Assembly (NCBI RefSeq): GCF_014154935.1
Contig: NZ_JACEHH010000002.1
Coordinates: forward strand, 1 to 64,000
Length of the DNA stretch: 64,000 nucleotides
Source of the DNA: Stieleria mannarensis
Lineage (GTDB): Bacteria > Planctomycetota > Planctomycetia > Pirellulales > Pirellulaceae
Direction: 5' to 3'
Below are positions 45,533 to 56,500 of this stretch, in pieces. The position numbers and the translations under genes are program-made. The notes under the pieces were generated by a model, which saw only the letters and a program-made list of their open reading frames with translations, ran no database searches and was not told the DNA's origin. Positions within the stretch are counted from its first letter, which is position 1. Each line of letters opens with the position of its first letter.

Positions 45533-47173
45533 ATGGCTCGACGGATTGTTTTTCGCCTTCTTGCGGCTGCCTTACTGTATTCCGCGGGCGCTCCATTGCT
45601 GCAGGGCCAGGATGACTTGCCCGAAGCATGGAGTGACGCGACGCTTTGTGACGAAGTCGACTGCGACAGTTTGGATGAATGCTGCGACGCGATGTTTCAA
45701 AGCAGCCCGCGCCGGTGCCTGACGCTGCAGGATCGGCTGCCCTCGATGATCGGGGATTTCTTTGCCGGCCCGCAGACTCGGGCGGTGGGCGATTATCGGC
45801 TGGACCGTGTGTTCGTGTTCGCCGACGATCTGGATGCTCCCGCAACACTTCCGCCGGGGGCGAACACCTTGACGATCTCCGAATCCGGGCCGGTCGGGAT
45901 TTATGCGAGCAGTCTGGCGTCGGTGCAACAAGCCCAAGCGATCTTTCGCGCCAGCGGGACGTTGCCCGCAGCCAGCCTGGCCGGCACGATCGCCGGCAAC
46001 GCGACGTTGACCACTACCGATACGATCTCACAAATCCAAGCCCAACTGGCTTCGACCGCACAGGCCTATGACATCATCCTGCTGCAACCGCCGCCGGGCA
46101 CTTACGACACGGGCGTCCATGCGGCTTTCCAAAGTCGTAATGCGCTAACGGGGACGACCGTCTTTGACGCGAATGCGTCGGGAGCGATGTTGCAAGGCGG
46201 GACGGATTCGATGAACGGCGGCGAAGACTTGGACGCCTACTATTTTTACGACTATCTGATTCGCTTCGACACGGCGCTGCCGAGCGCGGCCAATGGCGGC
46301 GTCGGATCGATGAAGATCGCCGAGGGCGGAAGCGTGTTGCCGCAGGATCGCGTGTTCTTCAATTACAGCTATTTCGATGACGTGGTCGCGAGCAATGCGT
46401 CGAGCGGACTGAACCGGTTCACGCCCGGGTTTGAAAAGACGTTCCTGGGCGGACAGGCTTCGGTCGAGCTGCGAATCCCGTTCGCGACCGATGCGGTCAG
46501 CGATCTGACCGCGACCAGCACGGCGGTTTCCAACGGATCCAGCGCCGAACTGGGCAACATCATGCTGTACGTCAAAGCGTTGTTGTACGGCACCGACACC
46601 TATGCGTTGACCGGCGGAGTCGGATTTGGGTTCTCGACCGCGGACGACATCGCCGTCGACCTTGCCGACGGCACGCCATTATTGCGTGTTGAAAACGACG
46701 CGGTGCAAATTCAACCGTTCCTCGGATGGCTGTACATGCCGTCGCAGAAGTGGTTCGCGCAAGGGTTCACCCAATTCAGTTTTGCGACCGACGAAAACGA
46801 TGTCTGGACGAACTCCGGACAAGGACTTCAAGCAGCGGGCTCATTTGACGATCCCGACTACTTCTTCTTTGATGTCGCGTTGGGATGTTGGGCCTATCGC
46901 AACGATGACGCAGCTTGCTTGTCGGGGATCATTCCGACGGTGGAGGTCCACCACACCAATTCACTCGGCGACGACGCGTCGATCGTGACCGCCGGCAATA
47001 TCCAGGTGGGTAATTGGGGCGGAACGACCAGCTTGACGAGCGCGGTGGTGGGAACGACGTTTGAGTTCAAACAGCAAGGTCAGTTGACGGCCGGTTACGC
47101 CGTTCCGCTGACATCGAGCGACCGACAATACGATGGGGCGTTTCGAATGCAGTACACCCGGTTGCTGCGGTAG
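45533..47173 (+). CDS. Putative outer-membrane beta-barrel protein
   Basis: A 546-residue secreted protein. The ATG at 45533 has GGGAGG eight bases upstream and starts a clear signal peptide (MARRIVFRLLAAALLYSAGA). The mature N-terminus is rich in Cys and acidic residues (CDEVDCDSLDECCDAMF). The second half has alternating hydrophobic and aromatic strands (VFFNYSYFDDV, NRFTPGFEKTFLGGQASVEL, then a series of barrel-like strands to the end), which suggests an outer-membrane barrel. Similar planctomycete proteins exist as conserved hypotheticals (from memory). It ends with Arg rather than the usual aromatic residue. Function unknown; a transporter or porin-like role is only a guess. Confidence 0.75.
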   Translation: MARRIVFRLLAAALLYSAGAPLLQGQDDLPEAWSDATLCDEVDCDSLDECCDAMFQSSPRRCLTLQDRLPSMIGDFFAGPQTRAVGDYRLDRVFVFADDLDAPATLPPGANTLTISESGPVGIYASSLASVQQAQAIFRASGTLPAASLAGTIAGNATLTTTDTISQIQAQLASTAQAYDIILLQPPPGTYDTGVHAAFQSRNALTGTTVFDANASGAMLQGGTDSMNGGEDLDAYYFYDYLIRFDTALPSAANGGVGSMKIAEGGSVLPQDRVFFNYSYFDDVVASNASSGLNRFTPGFEKTFLGGQASVELRIPFATDAVSDLTATSTAVSNGSSAELGNIMLYVKALLYGTDTYALTGGVGFGFSTADDIAVDLADGTPLLRVENDAVQIQPFLGWLYMPSQKWFAQGFTQFSFATDENDVWTNSGQGLQAAGSFDDPDYFFFDVALGCWAYRNDDAACLSGIIPTVEVHHTNSLGDDASIVTAGNIQVGNWGGTTSLTSAVVGTTFEFKQQGQLTAGYAVPLTSSDRQYDGAFRMQYTRLLR

Positions 47174-47176
47174 TGA

Positions 47177-48499
47177 CTAACCGATTTCAGGATAGGTCCA
47201 AGGCTGGCGGTATTTTCGTCGCAGCATTCCGTTGGCTTCGTCGTCGCCGAGGATCTGCTGGGCGCCCGCATCCCAGCGGACGCTACGGCCGAGTTTCATC
47301 GACAGCATGCCCAAGAGGGCGAGCGTGGTGGCTTGGTGCCCGACGGTGATGTCGGCGACCGGGCGGCTGCCGGTTTCGATTGATCGAAGGAAATCGGCGT
47401 AGAGCAGTTTCAGGTTGTGCCCGTCGGGTTCTTGCAGCTCGGCGTCTTGGTGGATCACTTGCTTCTTGCCGTCGGCCGGGTAGAACGTCCAACCGTCGCG
47501 CCAGCCGATGTGGAAGGTTCCCTGGGTGCCGAAGAAGTAGCATCCGATGCTGGTCTGCTCCGGTCCCTGCCCGGCGAACTTGCGATGTTCCCAGGTCGCG
47601 GTGAAGGAATCGAATTCGTATGTGGCGGTTTGGTGATCGGGGGCGTCGGTCGTTTGTTCGTCGTCGTTGAGCACCGGCGTTCCGGCGATCGGTCGTCCGC
47701 CGGTGGAATGAACGCTTTTGGGGGCTTGCTGGTCGCTCCACCAGAGCATCTGGTCCAGCCAATGGACGCCCCAGTCACCGAGCGTCCCGTTGGCGAAATC
47801 CAGAAAGTGCCGGAAGCCGCCGGGATGGATCCGCCGGCAATAGGGACGCAGCGGCGCGGGGCCGCAGTACATGTCCCAATCGAGGTTTTCCGGCGGCTCG
47901 CTGTTTCGCGTCGGCTTTTCTGCTCCGCCGCGGCTGTGCACAAACATTCGCACCAACCCGATGTCGCCTGCGCCGCCGTCCTTCAGGAATTTCATGCCCG
48001 AGACGTGGTGGGGGCCGATGCGCCGATGCAGCCCGACCTGGACCAATCGATCGGCGGCTTGTGAGGCGGCGAGGACGGCTTGGCTTTCGCCGATCGTGTG
48101 GCCGGTCGGTTTCTCGATGAAAACATGTGCCCCCGCCTCGATCGCCGCCAACGCATTGAGCGCGTGCCAGTGATCCGGCGTGGCGATGATCGCAATTTCG
48201 ACGTCTTCCTTTTCGAACAGCTCGCGATAGTCGCGGTAAGTCCGCGGGGTGTCGCCGGACAGGTCGGTGACTTCTTCGGCGTTGATCTCCAGTCGGTCCG
48301 AATCCACATCGCACAGCCCAACGACTTTGGTTTGCCCACCGGCCATCGCTTCACGCAGGATGTTCATCCCCCACCAACCGGCTCCGATCAGTGCCGTGCG
48401 GTAGGTCTTGTTTTTGGAGGCCGCGTGGATCTTGGGTGCCGAGGCGAGTGTCGCGGCGGCAGCGGTGCCGGTGAGGAAGGTTCGACGTTGGAGGGGCAT
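47177..48499 (-). CDS. Tat-exported Gfo/Idh/MocA family oxidoreductase
   Basis: A 440-residue NAD(P)-dependent oxidoreductase. A twin-arginine signal, [19 protein letters not shown], opens the protein. The Rossmann fold shows [11 protein letters not shown], and the conserved IEKPTGHT holds the EKP motif near the catalytic site. Members act on sugars and polyols, and exported planctomycete versions are numerous. I took the ATG at 48499 because it starts the Tat signal; an upstream ORF of 68 residues is mostly a translated heptanucleotide repeat and is not a real leader. There is no ribosome binding site, since the repeat tract lies directly upstream. The convergent neighbour at 45533 ends only three bases away. 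Confidence 0.9.
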   Translation of the reverse strand: MPLQRRTFLTGTAAAATLASAPKIHAASKNKTYRTALIGAGWWGMNILREAMAGGQTKVVGLCDVDSDRLEINAEEVTDLSGDTPRTYRDYRELFEKEDVEIAIIATPDHWHALNALAAIEAGAHVFIEKPTGHTIGESQAVLAASQAADRLVQVGLHRRIGPHHVSGMKFLKDGGAGDIGLVRMFVHSRGGAEKPTRNSEPPENLDWDMYCGPAPLRPYCRRIHPGGFRHFLDFANGTLGDWGVHWLDQMLWWSDQQAPKSVHSTGGRPIAGTPVLNDDEQTTDAPDHQTATYEFDSFTATWEHRKFAGQGPEQTSIGCYFFGTQGTFHIGWRDGWTFYPADGKKQVIHQDAELQEPDGHNLKLLYADFLRSIETGSRPVADITVGHQATTLALLGMLSMKLGRSVRWDAGAQQILGDDEANGMLRRKYRQPWTYPEIG

Positions 48500-48510
48500 G
48501 GGGGCGGGTT

Positions 48511-48622
48511 GGGAGTTGGGAGTTGGGAGTTGGGAGTTGGGAGTTGGGAGTTGGGAGTTGGGAGTTGGGAGTTGGGAGTTGGGAGTTGGGAGTTGGGAGT
48601 TGGGAGTTGGGAGTTGGGAGTT
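48511..48622. repeat. Heptanucleotide tandem repeat, 16 copies
   Basis: Sixteen perfect copies of GGGAGTT on the plus strand. It starts 12 bases upstream of the oxidoreductase ATG and occupies the place of its ribosome binding site and core promoter. A seven-base unit is a length that can change by slippage; it would shift spacing rather than the coding frame here. Confidence 0.92.
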
Positions 48623-48742
48623 GGATGGTAGAATGATTCGGGGCAGAATGATGGGGTACCCGGAGGCGGACGCCCCAAACGGAGGCTTACGAACATCGCC
48701 CACTGGATTCGAAACCTGCCGAATCCTGGTGTAGCCGAAACG
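48623..48742. other. Intergenic stretch with dispersed motif
   Basis: A 120-bp spacer between the heptanucleotide tract and the stop of the HEAT-repeat gene. It contains GGGGCAGAATGATGGGG (about 48639-48655), another copy of the motif in the first 250 bases. Nothing else is visible. Confidence 0.6.
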
Positions 48743-49486
48743 CTACCGCAGGGTTGCCCCGTCGTCTTCGGCGGCGATGCGGACGTCGTCTTCGGATTCT
48801 GCCGTGGCGTCGGTGGGCGAGGCCTGTCCGTCGATCGCTGCGATCCATTGCTTGGGATCGTTGCCATAGTCCTTGCCGATGACACCTTTCAAGCTGTTCA
48901 TCGCCAGATCGATGGTGGCCGGATCACGGTCCTCCAGCGCCAGCCGCAATGACTGGACGGGTATCGTCCCCTTGTGGTTGCCCAGTGCCGCGATCGCCGA
49001 GTTCTTCACATCCAATTCGGGCGTCGTCCCCAGCGTCGACGCGAGCAACTGCGCGGCTTCCGGTTCACGCCGTTTGCCCAGCGAACGACAGGCTTCCATC
49101 TGGACTTTCAAACTTTCGTCGTCCAGCCCACGCTCGATCATTTCGATGGCACCGGGGGTTTTTAATTTTGCAGCCGCAAGGATCGACAATCGCCGCATTT
49201 CGGGGCTGGGATCGTTTTCCAGGATGCGATCCAAGTGGGGCGCCCACTTCGCCTGTTCCTTGTCACTCATGTCGCCGATTTGGCCGGCCAGCGATGCCAG
49301 CTCTTCACGTCGCTCGTGATCGGTGACCCCCAATTCGCGGTCACGCTTCCATTCCCGCATCGAATAATACGGGTTGATCCGTTTCAGACCGTACAACGGC
49401 CCGTCGTGACATCCACACGCCAATACGCAGAGGACTGCGGCGATGCCGCCGCAGGTGAGATTGCGTAAGCGATGATGTTGCGTCAT
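48743..49486 (-). CDS. HEAT-repeat lipoprotein
   Basis: A 247-residue protein. The signal region LTCGGIAAVLCVLACGC fits a lipoprotein signal peptide, with the acylated Cys probably in LACGC. Residues about 85-225 hold several HEAT-like helical repeats (for example RRLSILAAAKLKTPGAIEM, EACRSLGKRREPEAAQLLAS, NSAIAALGNHKGTIPV). HEAT repeats form protein-binding scaffolds. The ATG at 49486 was chosen because it starts the signal peptide; the longest ORF begins 43 residues earlier. No ribosome binding site is clear. It follows the small secreted protein on the same strand with a gap of 171 bp. Confidence 0.82.
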   Translation of the reverse strand: MTQHHRLRNLTCGGIAAVLCVLACGCHDGPLYGLKRINPYYSMREWKRDRELGVTDHERREELASLAGQIGDMSDKEQAKWAPHLDRILENDPSPEMRRLSILAAAKLKTPGAIEMIERGLDDESLKVQMEACRSLGKRREPEAAQLLASTLGTTPELDVKNSAIAALGNHKGTIPVQSLRLALEDRDPATIDLAMNSLKGVIGKDYGNDPKQWIAAIDGQASPTDATAESEDDVRIAAEDDGATLR

Positions 49487-49657
49487 GTCAGTCAGCGGGG
49501 TTGGTTGAGAGGGCATTCCGTTTCCAGAACCACGGTTTTGACGGGAATGTATCGGTGACGGCCAGGCGGCTCGTGCACGCGTGGAGCATCGAACCTTGGG
49601 ACTTATCAAAGTCAAGGCGGGCTCGCCAAGACCACTTCCCGATTCACTCAGGCCCAG

Positions 49658-50209
49658 TCACTCAGCAACGGCGCCCACCAGTTCATCCGGCCGCTGTCGG
49701 ATCATGCGAAACGGCAACAGTGTCGTGTCGACCAGAAACTTCACTCCGGAATGCAAATTGGTCAGGATCCCATTCGAAAGCACTTGGTCGGATCTGCCGC
49801 AGCGTTCGAGTGCGGCGTCTTCGAAATACAACCGCCGCCGCGCGTAGGTGGTGATCGATTCGAGTTCGTTCTGAAGGTGACCCTCCGCAGCGGTCATCCA
49901 GCGAACGTCCGGCGCTGTGGAACCCGGGCGTGAAACATCGGCCGACGTCGACAGCCCCGAGAGTTGGATCTGTGACATCGGTTTGGACAATCGGGTGAAT
50001 CCACCGGCTTGGGCGGCGTTTTCGCGGATGTCATCTTTCGGGCTGGATGCATCTTGCAAGATTTCGACTTGCGATTGCTCCGCTGGCGACGGCTGGCTGA
50101 CGTCGTCGACCTGGACGGGTGAAAGTCGCAGCGGGTCGCCGGCGTCCTGGCCGACCACGCTGGAGCCGACGGCCAAAGTGACGATCAGTGCGAGCGTCTG
50201 CGTTTTCAT
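49658..50209 (-). CDS. Small secreted protein of unknown function
   Basis: A 183-residue protein that I do not recognise. Residues 1-20 form a signal peptide (MKTQTLALIVTLAVGSSVVG). The middle is Ser/Pro/Asp-rich and probably disordered. The C-terminal half (about 100-183) looks helical and contains NELESITTYARRRLYFEDAA, a tyrosine- and arginine-rich helix. It is probably periplasmic. It is divergent from the giant beta-helix gene with 291 bp between them. Confidence 0.72.
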   Translation of the reverse strand: MKTQTLALIVTLAVGSSVVGQDAGDPLRLSPVQVDDVSQPSPAEQSQVEILQDASSPKDDIRENAAQAGGFTRLSKPMSQIQLSGLSTSADVSRPGSTAPDVRWMTAAEGHLQNELESITTYARRRLYFEDAALERCGRSDQVLSNGILTNLHSGVKFLVDTTLLPFRMIRQRPDELVGAVAE

Positions 50210-50500
50210 GGCGAAACGGGGTAGCGAGGCGATTCGGCGGCGGTTTTGGGGCCGCGACGTGTTCTAAACGCGAGCGTGCAGACCGTGACGTTTTGCCACG
50301 CTCGCATGCTGGGCAGGTTGAAAGCCTATCCCTGTGGTTTTTCGACTACGGTTGCCGGCGGCTGCTATTAAAATCGGTATCTCCGGAAGATTTTCGCCTA
50401 ATTAACAAGCCGGATGATTGCGGCCTCTCGGTCGCGATCGTGCTTGTCGTCTGTCCGGTGTGCCGAGATTGTCTGATTTGCGCAGAGTCAAGGGCTGTTC

Positions 50501-53500
50501 GTGACCCCCTTCAACGCCCCCATCCACGCCTCGCCGACGTCCCTGGATCGTTCCCCACGTCCGCGGCTGGCCGCTGCGCTGCGTCAGACGACGCCGGTTT
50601 GCGGCGACGACTGGGGCGGCAAGCGATGGAGCCGTCAAAGTTGGGGGGGGATCTGGGAGCGAATCGCTGAATCGCTCGACGGCTTGTTCTCAAGGTGGCA
50701 GAGTCAACAGCATGATGTCAGCCCGACGCGTGAGCGATTCGTGCCACGACTGACGCCGTTGGAGCCGCGGATCGTCCTCAATGCCACGGCGGAACTCTCG
50801 GCCGCCAGTGGGCTGTTGATTTTCGGCGATCTGGCCAACGACGAAGTCCACCTGCAAACCGTTGGGGCCGGAGATGAGATCCAGCTGACCGACGGCAACG
50901 GCACGGTGATTCCGATCAGCGGCCACACCGGCGGCGCGACGGGCGATCCGAGCGATCCGCTGGCGGTTTCCGAGATTGCCGGCGGCCAAGTCACAATTGA
51001 TCTGGGTGGCGGCGACGATCTGCTGCGAATCGAATTGCCCGATGGAATCAATTTGGACGTGGTCGACGGTGGCGGCGATGACCGCGTCACGTTGGAATTC
51101 CAACCGGTCACGTCGCCTTCACCGGCAACCGACATCGACATCACTGCCGAAACGATTGAGCTGTCACCGAGCGGCACGTCGATTCAATTTGCCGACCGCG
51201 ACGTGACCCTGAATGGCGGCGTGCGGATCGGGGCCGCCCCGCCAAGCGGACTGACGCAGATCGACGTCGGTTCGGGGGCCTTCAACGTCGATGGAACGGT
51301 CACGTTGGACGGCAGTGTGCGTTTGATCGGCGGATCGGGCGAGGTGGATTGGCGGGACGCGATCACCAGCGCGTCGTCGGACAGCACCCGTTTGTTCATT
51401 GAATTTGATCCTAGTGCTGACTCGTTGATTCGCATCGGGCAATTGGACGCCTCCGACGGCAGCTTGGTCGACGACGTGCGTGTCGCCGGTGCGACCGAAG
51501 TTGAACTTTTGGGTGACGTTGAAATCCGGGGCACGTTGTCGCTTGACGCGATGGACGCAACCACGTTGCAGGGGGACGTTTCGGCCGGGACCATCAATCT
51601 GCGTTCGAACCAGATCCTCGCCAGCGGAGCGGTCGTCGCCGAGACCGGATCGATTGTGATGGTGGCGACCGATCAACTGTCGATCACCGGCACCGTGGAC
51701 ACCTCGGCTGCGGGCCTCGACGGCAGTGTGTCCCTGAACGCGCCGAACGTATTGCTCAGCGACGCGTCGATCACATCCGCCGGCGGCAATGTGCTGTTGG
51801 GTGGCAATTCGAGTCTTGTCGGTGAGGTGCTGATCCAGACCGGATTGGGGGCAACGGTCGCCGGCGACGTGACTTGGTTCGGCCCGGTCGTCTCGGATGC
51901 ATCCATGGCGGCGGGGCGACTGACCATCGATGCAACCGGATCGTCCCAGGGCGGGTATGTCGACATTCGCGGAAACGTCGGCGGATTCTCACAGGCGGGC
52001 GCCCCGGATTTGGCCGCGTTTGTCGTCGCGGCGGATGAGTTGGACGTTCGCGACATCTCCGTCGATGGCGGCGATGTCGTGCTTTCCGCCGATCAACTGC
52101 GACTGTTCGGCGCGTCGATTCGTTCGTTCGACACGTCGGCTGGCGTCGGAGGCAATCTCGAACTGACCGGCGATGTCGTGTTTCAGCAAGCGTTGTCGCA
52201 GCTGACGGCGGACCAGGACTTGCTTCTCGATGGCGATCTTCGCACGCTCAACTCCGACGATCAGGTCTCGCTGTCGGCCGGTGACGCACTGACGCTGCGG
52301 GGCACATTTTCCGGCGGCGATCGATTGTCGCTGGAGGCTCAAGCCGCGATCCGCTTGGACGCCGACTTGACCGATTGGCAAGACATCACGCTGGCCGCGG
52401 GCGGAGGAACTCAGGTCGTCGCCGCGGCGATGTCAACGCGGCAAATTCTGGCCGACGGTTCCGTGACGTTTCAAAACGCGGTTGAGTTTGAAACGGACAC
52501 GCTGCTGCGATCGGCCGACGTGCAATTTGATCCATTGATTTCGGTCCAGCCGGATCGCGTCGTCCAGCTCGATGCCATGTCCATCGTTTCCCAGGACGTG
52601 GTGGGAATCGAAAAACACGGCGACGGCACGTTGGTTGTCGTGCATGACACCACCTCCGATGCGGATTTCGTCGTCATCGGCGGAACGCTGCGCGTCGACG
52701 GAAGCATCAGCGGCGACGCAACGGTCGATGTCCAGGCCGACGGTGTACTCTCCGGCAGCGGAACGATCTCCGGTGCCGTCACGATCAACGGTGGCAGCTT
52801 GGCGCCCGACGGGTTCACCAGCGGCGCGGCAACCGGGCAGCCGCAATTCGGTTCATTGACTCTCGACCGCGATGCCGTGTTTGTGGTCGACGTCGACGGG
52901 CCGAGCGCCGGCGATGCGTTCGACTCGGTCGGTGTCACCGACCAGCCGATCGATCTGGGCGGCGCATTGTTGCGGTTGGACATTACCACTGCCTTGCCCG
53001 GTGACACCGAATTGCTGATCCTGCATAACGATTCGTCGCAATCGGTGATGGGGCGGTTTTACAGCGAGTTCGACGCGGACGGAAATCGTTTGGCGACGCC
53101 GCGTGAATTGTTCGAAGGGGCACGCATCTTGACCCAGTTCGGTCCCGGGGCGGACGCGGTGCCGGCGTTCATCACCTACTTCGGCGGCGACGGAAATGAC
53201 GTCGCGATCGTGACCGCGGGGGATCACGTGCAGACGGTCGACAAGGTGACGCTGGTCGACCGAAACGGCGTCAACTTGGAAATTCGCAGTGGTGATTCGT
53301 TCGCCGATGCACAGACGGCCACCCCGACGATTCGCCCCATCGCCGGAATGAATGGTGGCACCTTGATCCTTGATGCCACCATCGACCAGTCACAGCTGTA
53401 CATTGACGTCGACGGTTTCGTCGGAACCGGCGCCACACCGCTGCACTTTGATGCCGACATCGTGTTTGACACCTCCCAAGTGATGGGTGATGGTGCGGTC

Positions 53501-56500
53501 TGGATGATCGACAGTGATCGCGGCAGTGTGGATTCGCCCAAACAGTTCGACATCGTCTATCAAACCGCCGGCGAGCTGCGTTTGACTGCCCGGCATGCGC
53601 CGTCGTTCGCGCCGGACTACGACGTCACGTTGATCGGCGTCTCCCAAGTCGATTTGCAACTGCCGACGTCCGTTCTGTCGGCACGACTGACCGCTGCGGA
53701 CGATCAACTGGTCGTTCAGCCGGACGCGGATCCGTCGATGAGCCGGTGGCAGCTGACCAGCGGCGGTCTTTCGGGCGAGCTGACTTTCGAAGCTCCGGCG
53801 GACGGTCTGTCGATCGATGGCGGCGGCGGGGACGACCGGTTGCAGTTTTCCGGATTCAGCCAGGACTTCCGTGCTGTGCCCGTCGTTGTCGGCGGTTCGG
53901 GCAATGACCAGCTGATCTGGGACGCCGATTTCCAGTTCGGTTCGCCGGGCGTCGTCCGGGGGATGCGGCTGGAGGCCGAATCGGTGACGATCGATGGTGA
54001 TTTGACACTCGTCGGCGGCGGTGATGTTCAAATTGTTGCCGACGACCAGCTGGTCATCCGTTCGATCGTCGATGCATCCGACGGACACGTGGTGATCGAT
54101 TCGGATGCCCCGATCAGTGATTTGTCGCTCGCCGACCTCCGCAGCGCCGCGACCGACGACGCCGTGTCCTTGCACGGCGGTGACTATCGACTCGGACAGA
54201 TCTCGGCCCCGGCGGGCACATTGGTGCTCGGTCGTAGCGATGGGCTGGGCGAGATCGGGTCGGTTGAACAAGCCGCGGGGGCCAAGATCGACGCGGCGCG
54301 GGTCACCGCCGTCTCCAGCGGCGATCTGGACCTGGGATCGATCACCAACGCCATCGGTGAGGTTGATTTGTCGGCGGCCCAGGCGGTTGTGGTTCGCGAT
54401 GGGGCGGACGACTTGCTTGTGTTCGTTTCTGCCGCTGACGCGATCGACGTTCAAGTCGCCGGGGATTTGAGATTGGGGTCGGCGGTGACCACGGGCGGTC
54501 CGGTGACGCTGGTCGCCGCAGGCAACGTCGTTGCGGAACCCGGGCAAGGGAGCGTCAACGTCGCCGGCGACGTCGTGTTGATTGCGGCCGGGGAGTTGTA
54601 TCCGGGACAATCGAACATGCCCGGCGCCGTCGCCTCGATCGGTTCGGCCGCGGTTCCCATCAACGTCGTCGCGCGACAATCCTTTTCTGCCACCACGTCT
54701 GGGACTGGGGGATCAATCTTCGTCGCCAGCGACGACTCTTCGGGAATTCCGTCCGCCACCGGAGCACTTCCGATTGGATTGGTCGATGCCGGCGACGGGC
54801 GTATCCAGATCGACGCGGTCACGATCGACGATGCGGATTCTGATAACGGAATCGACTTGATTGGGCGTGAAATTCTGTTGAACGCCCGATCCGGCATCGG
54901 TGCCGCGGACACGCTGAAGGTGACCGGTTTGTCGGACCTGCAGGCCGTGACGGACCAGGGTGCGATTCGATTGGATATCCGGGCCGACGGCACCGTCACA
55001 CTGTCGCGTGTGTTCAGCGGCGGCGCCGGTGAGATCTTGATTCGACACGCCGGCGATGATCGGTTGAGTGTCGGACAAGTCACGAATGCCGACGGCGACG
55101 TGAGCGTGTTGACCGAATCCGCGTCGATCGATGTCTTGTCCCAGCCCGCCGGCGCCGCGCTGTCGGCCGCCGGGGCCGGGGACATCCTGCTGCAGAACCT
55201 GGTCGGGCAATCCGACATCACCGTCCGCGGCGAGATCACCAGCGATCAGGGCGACGTGACCCTCGCCGCTCGCCGAAACATCGTGTTCACGCCCTCAGGA
55301 AACTTAACGTCGACCGATGGCAGCGTTCGTTTGACGGCGGGCAACGCGGCGGATTCACAGGCTAGCACCATCGCGCTACAAGACGGTTCCTGGATCGATG
55401 CGGGCCGCGGTACGGCATTCTTGCAGGTCCCCGGAAATCTATTCGTCTCCTCGGTCCGCTCGGCGGCCGACGGGCTGGCGATTCAAATCGAATCCGCGTT
55501 CGGATCGCTCGTCGATGCCGGCGATCAACACGTCGACCTGGTCGCAGAATCGGGACGCGTTCAAATCGAAGTCGCCGACGGCATCGGCGACGGCAACGCG
55601 ATCGAAACCGAAATCAAAGAGCTGGTTGCGACCGTTCAACAAGCGGGTGTGTTGGAGATCGCCGAAGGAGCAAGCATCGAGTTGGTCGACGTGCGGACCA
55701 GCGACGGACGCATCGAGATCGTTGCGACGGGGGACATCGTGGCCCATCAGGTGCGTTCCGAGAACGCCAGTGGCCTGGATGGCGACGAGCACCGTGATGT
55801 GCGACTGGTCACAACGGCCGCCGACAGCGACATCATGGTTGGATCCATTGTCGCCGCGACCCGCAGTACATCACTGGACCAAGACAACGTCACCGACGTC
55901 GATCTCGTTGCCGGCGATGATGTGCTGTCCTTCGGTGCCGACTCGTTGGTGGTCGCAGACGATTTGAGCGTCACCAGCGGCAACGCGACCGGCGACGGGA
56001 GCGATGCGATTCGGCTGGTCACCAACGTCAATGATTTGGTGCTTCGTGTCGACGGCATCACACGTGGTGACGCACAGATCCAAGAACTCGATTCGATCCG
56101 GTTGGCGTCGTCGGATCGAAACGATGATCGCGAAGTCCTCTCGACGACCAACGGAGAAATCCGTATTCACGCGGGCGATTCCATTCGAGTTTCCGATGCA
56201 ATGCTCGTTGCAGACCTGGACTCATTGCAAGGTGACGAAGAGATTGTCGCGGGCGGAGCGAATGGTCGAATTCGGTTGCAGGCCGAGCGGTTGATTCACT
56301 TGGGCGACCTGGTGCAGATCGATGCCGGGCAAAGCAGCGCCGGTGCGGTGATGATCGATGCGCCGGAGATCGTTCTGGGGCGAGACTTTCAAATCGAAAC
56401 CGGCGGCGGCGTCGGTGTGGCCAGGATCTTTGCCACACGACCGCGGGACGGGCTCAGCGATACCGCGTTCTATGATGCGACCACGGTCACGACGAATCGA

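Noticed and set aside
48511-48622. A short CRISPR-like array
   Set aside because: The units are seven bases long with no spacers, so it is a simple tandem repeat.
48500-48703. An N-terminal extension of the oxidoreductase by 68 residues
   Set aside because: It mostly translates the heptanucleotide tract (QLPTPNS units) and precedes a complete Tat signal, so translation most likely begins at 48499.
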